DNA from: a virus
Virus record (IMG/VR): IMGVR_UViG_3300007234_000023
Location: 1 to 44,534 of that record
Direction: 5' to 3' (one strand)
DNA: 44,534 nucleotides
The notes beneath the pieces are model-generated. The model saw only the letters and a list, made by a program, of their open reading frames with translations, was not told the origin of the DNA and made no database searches. The translations under genes and the position numbers were made by a program. This document shows positions 8,223 through 16,846 of the stretch, piece after piece; positions within the stretch are counted from its first letter, which is position 1; each line of letters starts with the position of its first letter.

Positions 8223-10109
8223 ATGCCATACAAGAAGATACAAATACGCCCCGGAGTTAACCGAGAAAACACGCGGTATACCACTGAAGGCGGCTGGTAT
8301 GAGTCCGATAAAATCCGGTTCCGACAAGGCTCCCCCGAAAAAATAGGCGGTTGGGAGCGTATTTCTACATACACTTTTCTTGGCGTATGCCGTTCTCTTT
8401 GGAACTGGGTAACTCTTGACGGTAAAAATCTTGTCGGTGTTGGGACAAATTTAAAATTCTACATTGAGCGTGGTACTGCCTACTACGACATAACCCCTAT
8501 TAGAGCTACTACCGCAGCAGGAGATGTAACCTTTGCTGCTGTTAACGGCGATGCTACCCTTACTGTTTCCGATACTGCACATGGGGCGATTGTTGGAGAT
8601 TTTGTTACTTACAGCGGCGCTGTTTCTTTAGGTGGGAATATTACTGCCACGGTCCTTAACCAAGAATACCAAATAGCTTCCCTAATTGATGACGATACAT
8701 ACACGATAGAAGCCAAAGACACCTCTGGAGCTGAGGTACTTGCAAACGCTAGTGACACAGGCAATGGTGGAGCTTCTGTTGTTGGAGCCTACCAAATAAA
8801 CATAGGTGGGGAGATAAGCACACCAGCAGTCGGTTGGGGTAGTGGGTATTTTGGTTTTGGCACATGGGGTATCGGTGGTTCAGCCAGCGTACAGATTAGG
8901 CTTTGGAGCCAAGCTAATTTTGGAGAAGATTTAATTTTTGCTAATAGATATGGGGATATTTATTACTGGGATGCGACAAACACGGTTAGTACCAGAGCTG
9001 TTTATTTATCCTCATTAGCTGGTGCTTCTGATGTACCTACCATAGTTAACTCTATATTTGTGTCTGATATAAGCCGGTTTGTGTTTGCCTTTGGCGCTAA
9101 CGAAGCAGGGTCTGCCCCAATAGACCCAATGCTAGTACGTTGGTCTGACCAAGAAGATGCTGCCAACTGGACCCCAGCAGCTACGAACCAAGCGGGCAGT
9201 TTGCGTTTATCTCATGGTAGTGAAATAGTTACCGCCGCACAGGCACGACAAGAGATTCTAGTATGGACTGACTCAGCCCTGTACGGCTTTCAGTATCTCG
9301 GTGCGCCGGAAGTGTGGGGGGCACAGCTCCTTGGAGACAATATTTCCATCGCCAGCCAAAACGCTACAGCGTATGTAGGTGCGGCTGCTTTCTGGATGGG
9401 TAGAGGCAAGTTTTATATGTACGACGGTACAGTTAAACCGCTTATTTGTAATGTACGTAAATTTGTTTTTAACGATTTTAATGATGCTCAGTACGCTCAG
9501 GTTGCGTGCGGTACGTTAGAAGAGTTCCACGAAGTCTGGTGGTTCTACCCATCTGCGGGCTCTGACACTATCGACAAATACGTTGTATATAACTATGTGG
9601 AAAACATTTGGTACTACGGCACAATGGCACGTACTGCATGGCTAGATAGCGGGCTAAGAGACAATCCGATAGCGGCAACCTACAATAATAAGTTGGTCTA
9701 CCATGAAGTTGGAACCGATGACAATGAAGGGGTAAGCCCAGTACCTATTACAGCTTATGTTACTTCTTCTGAGTTTGATTTAGACGATGGGCATCAGTTT
9801 ATGTTTATTAACCGGATGCTGCCTGACGTTACCTTTGATGGGTCCAGCACAGATTCCCCGGCTATATCTATGACCCTATCCCCACTCAAAAACTCAGGTG
9901 CGGGTTATACGTCACCTGCATCTACTGGTGGCAACAGTTCAGCTACAGTAACACGTACAGCTACGGTGCCTATTGAGGAGTTTACCGGGCAGGTCTATGT
10001 GCGTGTGAGGGGTAGGCAGATGGTTATCAAGGTAGAGTCTACCGCCGCGGGTGTAGCATGGCAGTTAGGTTCACCGAGGTTTGATATGCGACCAGATGGT
10101 AGAAGGTAG
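8223..10109 (+). CDS. Phage stabilisation / tail structural protein (P22 gp10-like candidate)
   Basis: 628 residues. The N-terminus (MPYKKIQIRPGVNRENTRYT, then GGWYESDKIRFRQG) is a widespread signature of podovirus tail or DNA-stabilisation proteins. Repeated W-x-G and Y-x-Y strands through the body suggest a beta-propeller-like fold. Residues about 95-195 look like an inserted Ig-like domain (HGAIVGDFVTYSGAV, DDDTYTIEA). By family it would plug or extend the portal channel and keep packaged DNA inside. It follows the lysis genes and precedes a 450-residue structural gene. The specific gp10 link is from memory of the family and not certain. Confidence 0.7.
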   Translation: MPYKKIQIRPGVNRENTRYTTEGGWYESDKIRFRQGSPEKIGGWERISTYTFLGVCRSLWNWVTLDGKNLVGVGTNLKFYIERGTAYYDITPIRATTAAGDVTFAAVNGDATLTVSDTAHGAIVGDFVTYSGAVSLGGNITATVLNQEYQIASLIDDDTYTIEAKDTSGAEVLANASDTGNGGASVVGAYQINIGGEISTPAVGWGSGYFGFGTWGIGGSASVQIRLWSQANFGEDLIFANRYGDIYYWDATNTVSTRAVYLSSLAGASDVPTIVNSIFVSDISRFVFAFGANEAGSAPIDPMLVRWSDQEDAANWTPAATNQAGSLRLSHGSEIVTAAQARQEILVWTDSALYGFQYLGAPEVWGAQLLGDNISIASQNATAYVGAAAFWMGRGKFYMYDGTVKPLICNVRKFVFNDFNDAQYAQVACGTLEEFHEVWWFYPSAGSDTIDKYVVYNYVENIWYYGTMARTAWLDSGLRDNPIAATYNNKLVYHEVGTDDNEGVSPVPITAYVTSSEFDLDDGHQFMFINRMLPDVTFDGSSTDSPAISMTLSPLKNSGAGYTSPASTGGNSSATVTRTATVPIEEFTGQVYVRVRGRQMVIKVESTAAGVAWQLGSPRFDMRPDGRR

Positions 10110-10114
10110 TTTTT

Positions 10115-11467
10115 GTGGCTATAATCAGTGAATTTACAAGGCGTGTGGCGCCACCAGCATTACCGGAACCGCCTGCACAGTACGCCAAAAGGTATAACGA
10201 TGAGTTCAACAATGTACTCCGACTTTATTTTAACCGACTTGACTCGGTACTGAGAGAACTTATGGCAAGCACTGGCCCATACCCCATGTACCCCTCTGGT
10301 CCTTACGCAGATGCGTTTGGGCGTGCTCGCATCAGCGAGCCTTTTACCTTGTTCGATAGCCAGAACCGCTATGATGCTTCTGGGGCTTTCGATACTAGCG
10401 CTTCTGGCGGTGGGTCCACCACGTATGTTGTAAACGAAAGCACTATTGAGCTAGATGTGGGTACGGTATCTGGGGATGAGATAATCCAAGAAACCTTTAA
10501 AGTATTCCCATACCAGCCCGGGAAAAGCCTGTTGGTTATGAATACCTTTGTAATGAATGAAGCTAAAGCAAACTTGCGGCAGCGTGTTGGGTATTTTGGA
10601 GCACAAAACGGCGTATTCTTTGAACTGGATGACACCACAGTAAACCTCGTTATGCGTAGTTATGTGACCGGAAGCGCCGTAGATACTAAGGTAGCCCAAG
10701 CCAGTTGGAACGGGGATAAGCTCAATGGTACCGGGGATAGTGGATACACGCTGAACCTTACACAGGCACAGCTATTTTGGCAGGATTTTGAGTGGTTGGG
10801 TGTTGGGTCTGTTCGATGTGGGTTTGTCATTAACGGGCAGTTTATTGTGGCGCATACCTTCCATAACGCTAATATTAACAACACGGTGTATATGACGACT
10901 GCTGTACTACCCATCCGGTATGAAATTACAAATACTGATACTACGGCTTCGGCATCCACCATGAAGCAGATATGCTCTACTGTTATTTCTGAAGGGGGTT
11001 ATCAGCAGACGGTACCGAAACAAGTGGCGCGTAGGACCGCAGACACTACTGTAGGTACGTCGTTTGAACCCTTGGTTTCTATACGTTTGGCCTCTGACAG
11101 ACTGGATTCAGTGATTATCCCAGCGGGTATCCCCGTGTTGCCTTCCGGTTCGAGTCCGGCTTATTACGAAATTGCTTTGATAAAAAACCCCACACTGACT
11201 GGTGCCTCATGGGACACTACTACGTTCCCCAGCGTAGACTATGATGTTTCTGCTACTGCACTTTCCGGGGGCAATATTGTGGATTTGCAGTATATCAGCG
11301 GCACTAACCAGAGTTCTTCGGGTATAAGCACCGAGTTTAACTATAACTTTGACTTGCAGCTTGGGCGTACCATAGGTGGGACTAGCGATATTCTTACTCT
11401 CGCAGCCCGTGTGTTTACCGGTACAAGCGATATTATTGGTTCGCTTGAATTTTACGAGCTGGCATAG
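10115..11467 (+). CDS. Virion structural protein, beta-rich, unknown role
   Basis: 450 residues, starting with GTG at 10115 behind AGAAGG; no better ATG is nearby. The N-terminal 50 residues (PPALPEPPAQYAKRYNDEFNNVLRL) form a short helical adaptor seen in related phages. The remainder is beta-rich, with motifs such as RQRVGYFGAQNGVFFE and VRCGFVINGQFIVAHTFHNA that suggest a jelly-roll or concanavalin-like fold. It has no enzymatic signature. It lies five bases after the stabilisation protein gene and is probably a tail, baseplate or decoration component. Confidence 0.65.
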   Translation: MAIISEFTRRVAPPALPEPPAQYAKRYNDEFNNVLRLYFNRLDSVLRELMASTGPYPMYPSGPYADAFGRARISEPFTLFDSQNRYDASGAFDTSASGGGSTTYVVNESTIELDVGTVSGDEIIQETFKVFPYQPGKSLLVMNTFVMNEAKANLRQRVGYFGAQNGVFFELDDTTVNLVMRSYVTGSAVDTKVAQASWNGDKLNGTGDSGYTLNLTQAQLFWQDFEWLGVGSVRCGFVINGQFIVAHTFHNANINNTVYMTTAVLPIRYEITNTDTTASASTMKQICSTVISEGGYQQTVPKQVARRTADTTVGTSFEPLVSIRLASDRLDSVIIPAGIPVLPSGSSPAYYEIALIKNPTLTGASWDTTTFPSVDYDVSATALSGGNIVDLQYISGTNQSSSGISTEFNYNFDLQLGRTIGGTSDILTLAARVFTGTSDIIGSLEFYELA

Positions 11468-11474
11468 GTGACTT

Positions 11475-12761
11475 ATGGCTTCCGGTGACGACCAAGGATT
11501 TTTTGAGCGGGCTTATAACAAAGCTGCCGCTGGCTTGGCTGCATTGCCTCTTAACCCGTACGTACAGGGAGGTAAAAACATAGTAGAAGCTGTGCTAAAT
11601 GCACCAGCTCTTATACGAGATGAATATACATTTAAAACCAAAACCCCGGGCGCTCCTCCTTACAGCACTGCCCCTGTATCAAGAGCTGAAAATGCAGGAT
11701 ACACAGTTTTTAGTTCGCCTAGTGACTACGGACTTTGGGACATCCCAGACTTAGCCTACATCGAAGAACTGATTAGGGATGCAGAGCGTAGCCAGCCTGT
11801 TACAGCACCTACCCCGGCGCCTGAACCCACACCTGAACCAGCGCCAGAAGATGGCGTAGTTATAAGGGACGGTAAGCCGTACCGTTATGAGACTAATGCT
11901 GAGTACGCTAGTCGTGTACTGGAAGCACTTGAGCGTTATGGGGATTACCCCGGTGGGAAGATATTAGTCCCTATAGATGAGCCTGTTGTCCCACCCGTGG
12001 AAGAAGAACCCGGTGGCGGTGGTTCTGCTACTGATGGTGGCGATGCTGGTGGTGATGCTGGTGGCTCTGGTGACTCTGGTCGCTCAAGCGGTTCTGGGCA
12101 ATCCGTCCCCCCTCCCACTACTGATTCATCAGGTACTGTAGATGTGGGTGTGGAGTTACCCGGTAGTGGTACATATGACCCTAACCAGCCTTGGTGGAAT
12201 ATCTTCCTCCCAGAAAATATGCCCGATTTTAATATACCCCCAATAATATATGACCCTAGCAATGGTGGTACTGGTGGAGATGGTGGTACTGGTGGAGATG
12301 GTGGTACTGGTGGAGATGCTGGTACTGGTGGAGATGCTGGTACTGGTGGAGATGCTGGTACTGGTGGAGATGCTGGTACTGGTGGAGATGCTGGTACTGG
12401 TGGAACAGATACTACTAATACAGGTGGTGATGGCGGTGGTGACGGTACTGGAAGTGGTACTGGGTCGGGCGATGGTTCAGGTGATGGCGAAGGTGATGGG
12501 GAAGGTGACGGGCAAGGTAGTGGTGCTGGAGATTTAGCGACTATGCTGGCTTTGCTCCAACCCCAGTACCGCACCGTTACTGAGGAGCCCGGGGATGTAG
12601 TGGACATCCAGTACCTCTACGATATCGGCGGAGAAAGCATCTTTGCCCCAAAACTGCGGGATGAAAACGAAAACGCAACACGACCCTATGTCTACGCAAA
12701 AAGCGGTGGTATGATACAAGAACCTTATTTAGAACAAATTTTACGATTATTGGGTGTTTGA
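11475..12761 (+). CDS. Repeat-rich virion protein with Gly-Thr-Gly-Gly-Asp linker
   Basis: 428 residues. A short N-terminal domain is followed by a Pro-rich hinge (PTPAPEPTPEPAPEDG), a Gly/Ser/Asp-rich stretch, then about eight units of GTGGD(G/A) at 12267-12404 and a second low-complexity run (GSGDGSGDGEGDGEGDGQG). The C-terminus (LATMLALLQPQYRTV, YLYDIGGESIFAPKL) returns to ordinary sequence and ends with GGMIQEPYLEQILRLLGV. Flexible acidic linkers of this kind usually join folded ends of long virion proteins. The gene overlaps the next by a few bases if the alternative GTG there is used. The function is not known. Confidence 0.72.
   Translation: MASGDDQGFFERAYNKAAAGLAALPLNPYVQGGKNIVEAVLNAPALIRDEYTFKTKTPGAPPYSTAPVSRAENAGYTVFSSPSDYGLWDIPDLAYIEELIRDAERSQPVTAPTPAPEPTPEPAPEDGVVIRDGKPYRYETNAEYASRVLEALERYGDYPGGKILVPIDEPVVPPVEEEPGGGGSATDGGDAGGDAGGSGDSGRSSGSGQSVPPPTTDSSGTVDVGVELPGSGTYDPNQPWWNIFLPENMPDFNIPPIIYDPSNGGTGGDGGTGGDGGTGGDAGTGGDAGTGGDAGTGGDAGTGGDAGTGGTDTTNTGGDGGGDGTGSGTGSGDGSGDGEGDGEGDGQGSGAGDLATMLALLQPQYRTVTEEPGDVVDIQYLYDIGGESIFAPKLRDENENATRPYVYAKSGGMIQEPYLEQILRLLGV
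12267..12404 (+). repeat. 18-bp tandem repeat encoding GTGGDA/G
   Basis: Unit ggtactggtggagatgct repeats about 7.7 times; the first two units end in ggt instead of gct. It stays in frame, giving a six-residue protein repeat. The nearly identical DNA makes copy-number change by slippage likely. Confidence 0.95.
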
Positions 12762-12762
12762 T

Positions 12763-13383
12763 ATGGGATGGTTAGCAAACTTAGGCTCTAGTGCTTTAGG
12801 CGGACTAAGCGACTTTTTTTCTATACAAAATAAAGAAGGTAAAAATATTGGCTTAGACTGGGAGAAAATCCTTGGTCTTGGTGGTGCCGGTATTGGTGGC
12901 CTTATTGGTCTTTTGGGTAGTGGTAGTACTGCAAACCAACCCCAAGGCTATCAGGGTGGAATCCCTAAATATACTGCACAGCGTACACCTATTCAGCAGC
13001 CTTATGACCCTAATCGCCGACCCGGTTCCGGTGGTAGACGGTATTTTAGCGATGTAGATTTTCAGCCAGTAGAAGCGGCGCAAGGTGGTTATATTAATTA
13101 TATGCAAGGTGGACTAGCTTCCCTACGCCCAAAAGGCATGTATTTAGGCGGTAAAACTGATGGCATGGCGGACCAAGTACCTGCTACAATATCCGGAAGA
13201 CAGCCAGCTCGTTTGAGCGATGGCGAATTTGTTATCCCTGCGGACGTTGTAAGTCACTTAGGCAACGGCAATTCCGATGCAGGTGCTAAAGAACTTTTTA
13301 GGATGATGGATAGGGTACGGTTAGACCGTACTGGCAATCCCGCTCAGGGGCGCCAAATAAACCCATCTAAGTATTTAGCGTGA
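12763..13383 (+). CDS. Internal virion-type protein with conserved YLGGKTDGMADQ segment
   Basis: 206 residues from ATG 12763; an in-frame GTG at 12754 overlaps the upstream gene. A Gly-rich hydrophobic helix (ILGLGGAGIGGLIGLLGSG) lies at about 33-51. The C-terminal half has MQGGLASLRPKGMYLGGKTD, then GMADQVPATISGRQPARLSD and GEFVIPADVVSHLGNGNSDA, a block I recognise from many podovirus structural proteins. It belongs to a run of four proteins leading to the giant ejection protein, so a capsid-internal or ejected role is likely but inferred. Confidence 0.72.
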   Translation: MGWLANLGSSALGGLSDFFSIQNKEGKNIGLDWEKILGLGGAGIGGLIGLLGSGSTANQPQGYQGGIPKYTAQRTPIQQPYDPNRRPGSGGRRYFSDVDFQPVEAAQGGYINYMQGGLASLRPKGMYLGGKTDGMADQVPATISGRQPARLSDGEFVIPADVVSHLGNGNSDAGAKELFRMMDRVRLDRTGNPAQGRQINPSKYLA

Positions 13384-13391
13384 GGTAACAA

Positions 13392-14216
13392 ATGTACGAA
13401 TATCAAGAAGGTGGCACAGTAGACCCCTTAGCCGGTTCAATAACCGGTACAGAGTCCTCTCTTTCTAGTTGGGCTGGTCCATATGTGACCGAGATGCTTG
13501 GTCGTGGTCAAGCTCTGGCTGAGATGCCATACCAAGCGTATCAAGGACCTCTTACTGCTGGGTCTTCCCAACTTCAACAACAGGCATACCAAGGGTTAGC
13601 TGGTCTTTCGTTGCCCCAAAACATGGGTGCATTTACCCCTACTTCTTTTACCACTGCTGGCACTGCACAGCAATACATGTCTCCGTACCTGCAAGCAGCA
13701 CTTGAACCGCAACTGGCGGAAGCTCAAAGACAAGCCGAAATACAGCGCGTCCAACAAGCAGGTAGGCTGACTAGGGCTGGTGCGTTTGGTGGTGGTAGAC
13801 AGGCCATTATGGAGTCTGAGGGCGCACGCAATCTGACAAGACAGCTTGCCGATATTACCGGTACTGGGTACCAGAGAGCGTTTGAGTCTGGGCAGCAGCA
13901 GTTTAATACTGAACAAGAAAGGCAACAGAGAGCCCAAGAACTAGCTAATCGGTATGGATTAGATGTAGCAGGTGCACAACGCGCTGCCGGTGGGGAACAA
14001 AGAGCTATCGAGCAACAAGGCATACTTGCCGATATAGGGCAGTTTGAAGAAGAACGCGATTACCCATACAAACAGGTACAGTACATGCAGTCGTTACTGC
14101 AAAGCCTGCCCATAGAAACACAAAGCCGTACCTACGCCGAGCCTAGTGGGTTAGCGTCATTCTTGGGCGGTGCTGGTGGTATTCTGCAATTTCTACAAGA
14201 CTTAAATTTAGTTTAG
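13392..14216 (+). CDS. Gln/Ala-rich internal virion protein
   Basis: 274 residues. The N-terminus (MYEYQEGGTVDPL) shares the YQEGG tag with the next protein. A helical middle rich in Gln, Ala and Arg (QRQAEIQRVQQAGRLTRAGA, FGGGRQAIMESEGARNLTRQ) resembles phage internal proteins that line the ejection channel. The C-terminus has a Gly/Leu segment (LASFLGGAGGILQFLQDL). It is preceded by a GAGG site eight bases upstream. No enzymatic motif is visible; assignment rests on composition and order. Confidence 0.68.
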   Translation: MYEYQEGGTVDPLAGSITGTESSLSSWAGPYVTEMLGRGQALAEMPYQAYQGPLTAGSSQLQQQAYQGLAGLSLPQNMGAFTPTSFTTAGTAQQYMSPYLQAALEPQLAEAQRQAEIQRVQQAGRLTRAGAFGGGRQAIMESEGARNLTRQLADITGTGYQRAFESGQQQFNTEQERQQRAQELANRYGLDVAGAQRAAGGEQRAIEQQGILADIGQFEEERDYPYKQVQYMQSLLQSLPIETQSRTYAEPSGLASFLGGAGGILQFLQDLNLV

Positions 14217-14225
14217 GTATCAATA

Positions 14226-16835
14226 ATGGACGGATTAGCCTCTTTAATGCAACAAGCTCCTCAAGGGCAGCCTCAGCAAACCCCACAGGCCCCTATGCCG
14301 GGTATGAACCCACGTATGGATAACGCTGTGGAAGTCGTCAATAACGACATTGAAAACCTGAATCTAGACCCACGTACAGAATATGCCTTGAAAGTACAAG
14401 AAGCCTCTGACCTGCTGGCCTCAGCCGAGCGGAATTTGGCAATGAAACAGCCCCAGCCGACACCCCCTGAAGTCGTTGACCAACGTAAACAACAAGTACA
14501 GCAACGTATACAGCAAGGGGTAGCTGGGCTCCTACAACAACTTATGCCGGGTATGCAGCAACGCGGTATGCAGATGGCGGCTATGCAAGCTCCTAGGCAG
14601 GCAGGACTACCTACACAGGCTGCGCCGAATATGGCTCGTATGATGGACGGTGGTATTGTTGGTTATCAGGAAGGTGGTGAAATTTATGATGATATTGGTG
14701 CCATGGCTGCGCTGTATAAACAAGCCTCTGATAAGCTGTATGACCCTGCTGCTACTCCTGAAGAAAAAGCTAATGCCCAGCGTCAGATTGATATGATAAA
14801 CGCACAGGCTGGCTCTAGGATTGGTCAAGTACGTCGCCGAGTGGCTGAGATGTCAGGCACCATGGATATGGAAATGGCTGGCGGTGGCTATGTTAAGCGG
14901 TATCAGGCTGGTGATTTAGTACGTAGTGAGGGGGAAATTGATGCTATGCTCCTTAAAGATTTAATGTCTGGAACACGGGCTAGGCTTAACCCAAGTGAAT
15001 ACGCACGTCAACAGGAGTTTGAAGCAGAAGTAGAAAGAAGGTTGTTGGAAAACTTAGCTTCAGAATCTGCCGCATATGCTGCTGGAGAAAGACCTCAAAG
15101 GCCAGAAGAACCAGTTAATCCACAAGACGTACAACCAATGCTTTTACCACCCGGACAGAATCAGCAGGACCTGAGGATTGCGGACCGTAATAGAAGAATG
15201 TACGAGGCGAGCCCAGAAAGGCAAGCAGAACTAGAGTTTGAAGCTAGGCGTGACCTTGTTACTAGAGCAAGAAACCTGAGAAGGCGTATGGAGGCTGGGG
15301 AAATAAGCCAAGATGCTTATAACCGTGACATAAGGCAGATAGAGCGCGAGCTTTCAAATCTGACAGATATAAATCGTTCTATGCAAGTGCCTGAAGCACC
15401 AGAAGAGCGGATGCCGCTAATAACTCCAGCAGACGCAAGTGCCGAACTTACTAGGCAGATAACTAGAGAACAGAACGAACTTACTAGGCAGCGAACTAGA
15501 GAACGGGCACAAGCAGATAGTTATGGTCGTTCTATAGTTGAGCAGTTCGCAGGGCCTAGGACAGGTATTATGGGTGGTATGCCGAATCTTCCCCGTGCCG
15601 AAGAACCACGTGCTGAAGAATCAATGCTTTTACCACCCGGACAGAATCGGCAGGACCAGAGGATTGCTGCTTTACGTACGAGGGCACAAGAGGAACCGTC
15701 TCGTGGACCTGACTATGAAGATATAGCTAATTTTTTACGTTCTGGTAGAGACTACGTTCTGGAAAACCCAATAGAAGCCGCTGGGTATGCACTAACCGCG
15801 TTCCCCGTTACGCGTGGTGTTGTTTCTGTCGGAGGCGGGCTACTTAAGTGGGGAACAAAACTTTTAACAAAATACCCCAACATAAGCACCACTTTGCTAG
15901 GTTTAGGTTTAATAAACCAAGAACGACTAAGAAATATTTTTACGGGTGAAGAAGATTTACCCCCCGAAGCACTTGAAGCCTTGGTTTCTACAGACCTTAC
16001 ACAGGCAGGTGTTGACCCGGCGGACATAGCGGAAGGTCAAGCTATACTAGAATCCGAGCAAGCTGCACCTGACGTTGCTGATGTAGACCTACTTACTGGC
16101 GATACAACTGAACCTGATGCTACTGGCGATACAACTGAACCTGCTGCTACTGGCGATACAACTAAAGTAGACGTAATAGACGAACTAGACGCCGCTCGTA
16201 GAGAAGGCCGTGAGATTAACTGGGATTCTTTGATTTCTGGACTGTTGGCTGCTGGTCAAGGCACCAGCACTGCTACCGCCTTAGGTGGTTATGGTATGGG
16301 TAGTCAAGCTGAACGACGACGCCAAGAAGCTCTAGCCATTGAGAGGGAAGAAGCTGACTTAGAACGTGATTTACGACGTGAAATACTGGGTGAGGAGAGT
16401 ACCATTGCTCGTGAGCAGATGCGGACACAGCTTGATGTAGCAAATGCAAGGCTAACTGCCGATTTAGATGAACTAGCGAGAAGGACATCTAGTGATGTAC
16501 GGCAAGATATAATACAAAATATAAGGGCTAATGCGGACATGAATTTCGTTGCCGAAGTAGACGCTCTAGTAGAACAAGAACTACGCGCCATCGAAAATGA
16601 CCCGGAGACAAGAAGACAGTATGAAGCGCTTACCGGTTTAAGCTCTCGTACATGGTTAGGGCTTGGAGGACCAAGTAAGGAATTTAAAGAACTTGTACGT
16701 AGAACGGTGGAGCAACAACACTTAAACAGGTACTTAGATAAAGAAGAAGCAAGGATTACTGGGGCACCAAGTGGTGGTAGCGAGGGCTTTACCCCTTCCC
16801 CTGAAGGGCAAGCAGCACTCGAACGTAACCAATAG
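14226..16835 (+). CDS. Large Gln/Glu-rich internal virion protein
   Basis: 869 residues. The N-terminal 150 residues are Gln/Pro/Met-rich (MQQAPQGQPQQTPQAPMPGM) and end in GGIVGYQEGGEIYDDIGAMA. Long charged helices follow. A MLLPPGQNxQDxRIA segment occurs twice, at about residues 305-318 and 467-480. A hydrophobic region near 517-545 (AAGYALTAFPVTRGVVSVGG) could insert in a membrane. A TGDTTEPDA triplet repeat precedes a C-terminal coiled coil (QAERRRQEALAIEREEADLE). The composition fits an ejection protein delivered with DNA. It sits 11 bases before the giant protein gene and may act with it. Confidence 0.7.
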   Translation: MDGLASLMQQAPQGQPQQTPQAPMPGMNPRMDNAVEVVNNDIENLNLDPRTEYALKVQEASDLLASAERNLAMKQPQPTPPEVVDQRKQQVQQRIQQGVAGLLQQLMPGMQQRGMQMAAMQAPRQAGLPTQAAPNMARMMDGGIVGYQEGGEIYDDIGAMAALYKQASDKLYDPAATPEEKANAQRQIDMINAQAGSRIGQVRRRVAEMSGTMDMEMAGGGYVKRYQAGDLVRSEGEIDAMLLKDLMSGTRARLNPSEYARQQEFEAEVERRLLENLASESAAYAAGERPQRPEEPVNPQDVQPMLLPPGQNQQDLRIADRNRRMYEASPERQAELEFEARRDLVTRARNLRRRMEAGEISQDAYNRDIRQIERELSNLTDINRSMQVPEAPEERMPLITPADASAELTRQITREQNELTRQRTRERAQADSYGRSIVEQFAGPRTGIMGGMPNLPRAEEPRAEESMLLPPGQNRQDQRIAALRTRAQEEPSRGPDYEDIANFLRSGRDYVLENPIEAAGYALTAFPVTRGVVSVGGGLLKWGTKLLTKYPNISTTLLGLGLINQERLRNIFTGEEDLPPEALEALVSTDLTQAGVDPADIAEGQAILESEQAAPDVADVDLLTGDTTEPDATGDTTEPAATGDTTKVDVIDELDAARREGREINWDSLISGLLAAGQGTSTATALGGYGMGSQAERRRQEALAIEREEADLERDLRREILGEESTIAREQMRTQLDVANARLTADLDELARRTSSDVRQDIIQNIRANADMNFVAEVDALVEQELRAIENDPETRRQYEALTGLSSRTWLGLGGPSKEFKELVRRTVEQQHLNRYLDKEEARITGAPSGGSEGFTPSPEGQAALERNQ
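15136..15666 (+). repeat. Pair of 45-bp direct repeats inside the 869-residue protein gene
   Basis: Copies at 15136-15180 and 15622-15666 begin caatgcttttaccacccgg and differ at two positions. Both encode MLLPPGQNxQDxRI in the same frame, so the repeat is protein-level as well as DNA-level. The two segments could be docking motifs. Confidence 0.9.
16095..16166 (+). repeat. 27-bp repeat, three units (TGDTTEPxA)
   Basis: Unit actggcgatacaactgaacc plus gatgct or gctgct occurs twice, and the third unit is cut short before aaag. It encodes an acidic Thr-rich linker in the 869-residue protein. Confidence 0.88.
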
Positions 16836-16846
16836 CTGGGGAAATA

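Noticed and set aside
11945-12607. Antisense 220-residue Pro/Ser-rich frame
   Set aside because: Produced by the GGT/GGA repeat read backwards, opposite to a well supported gene.
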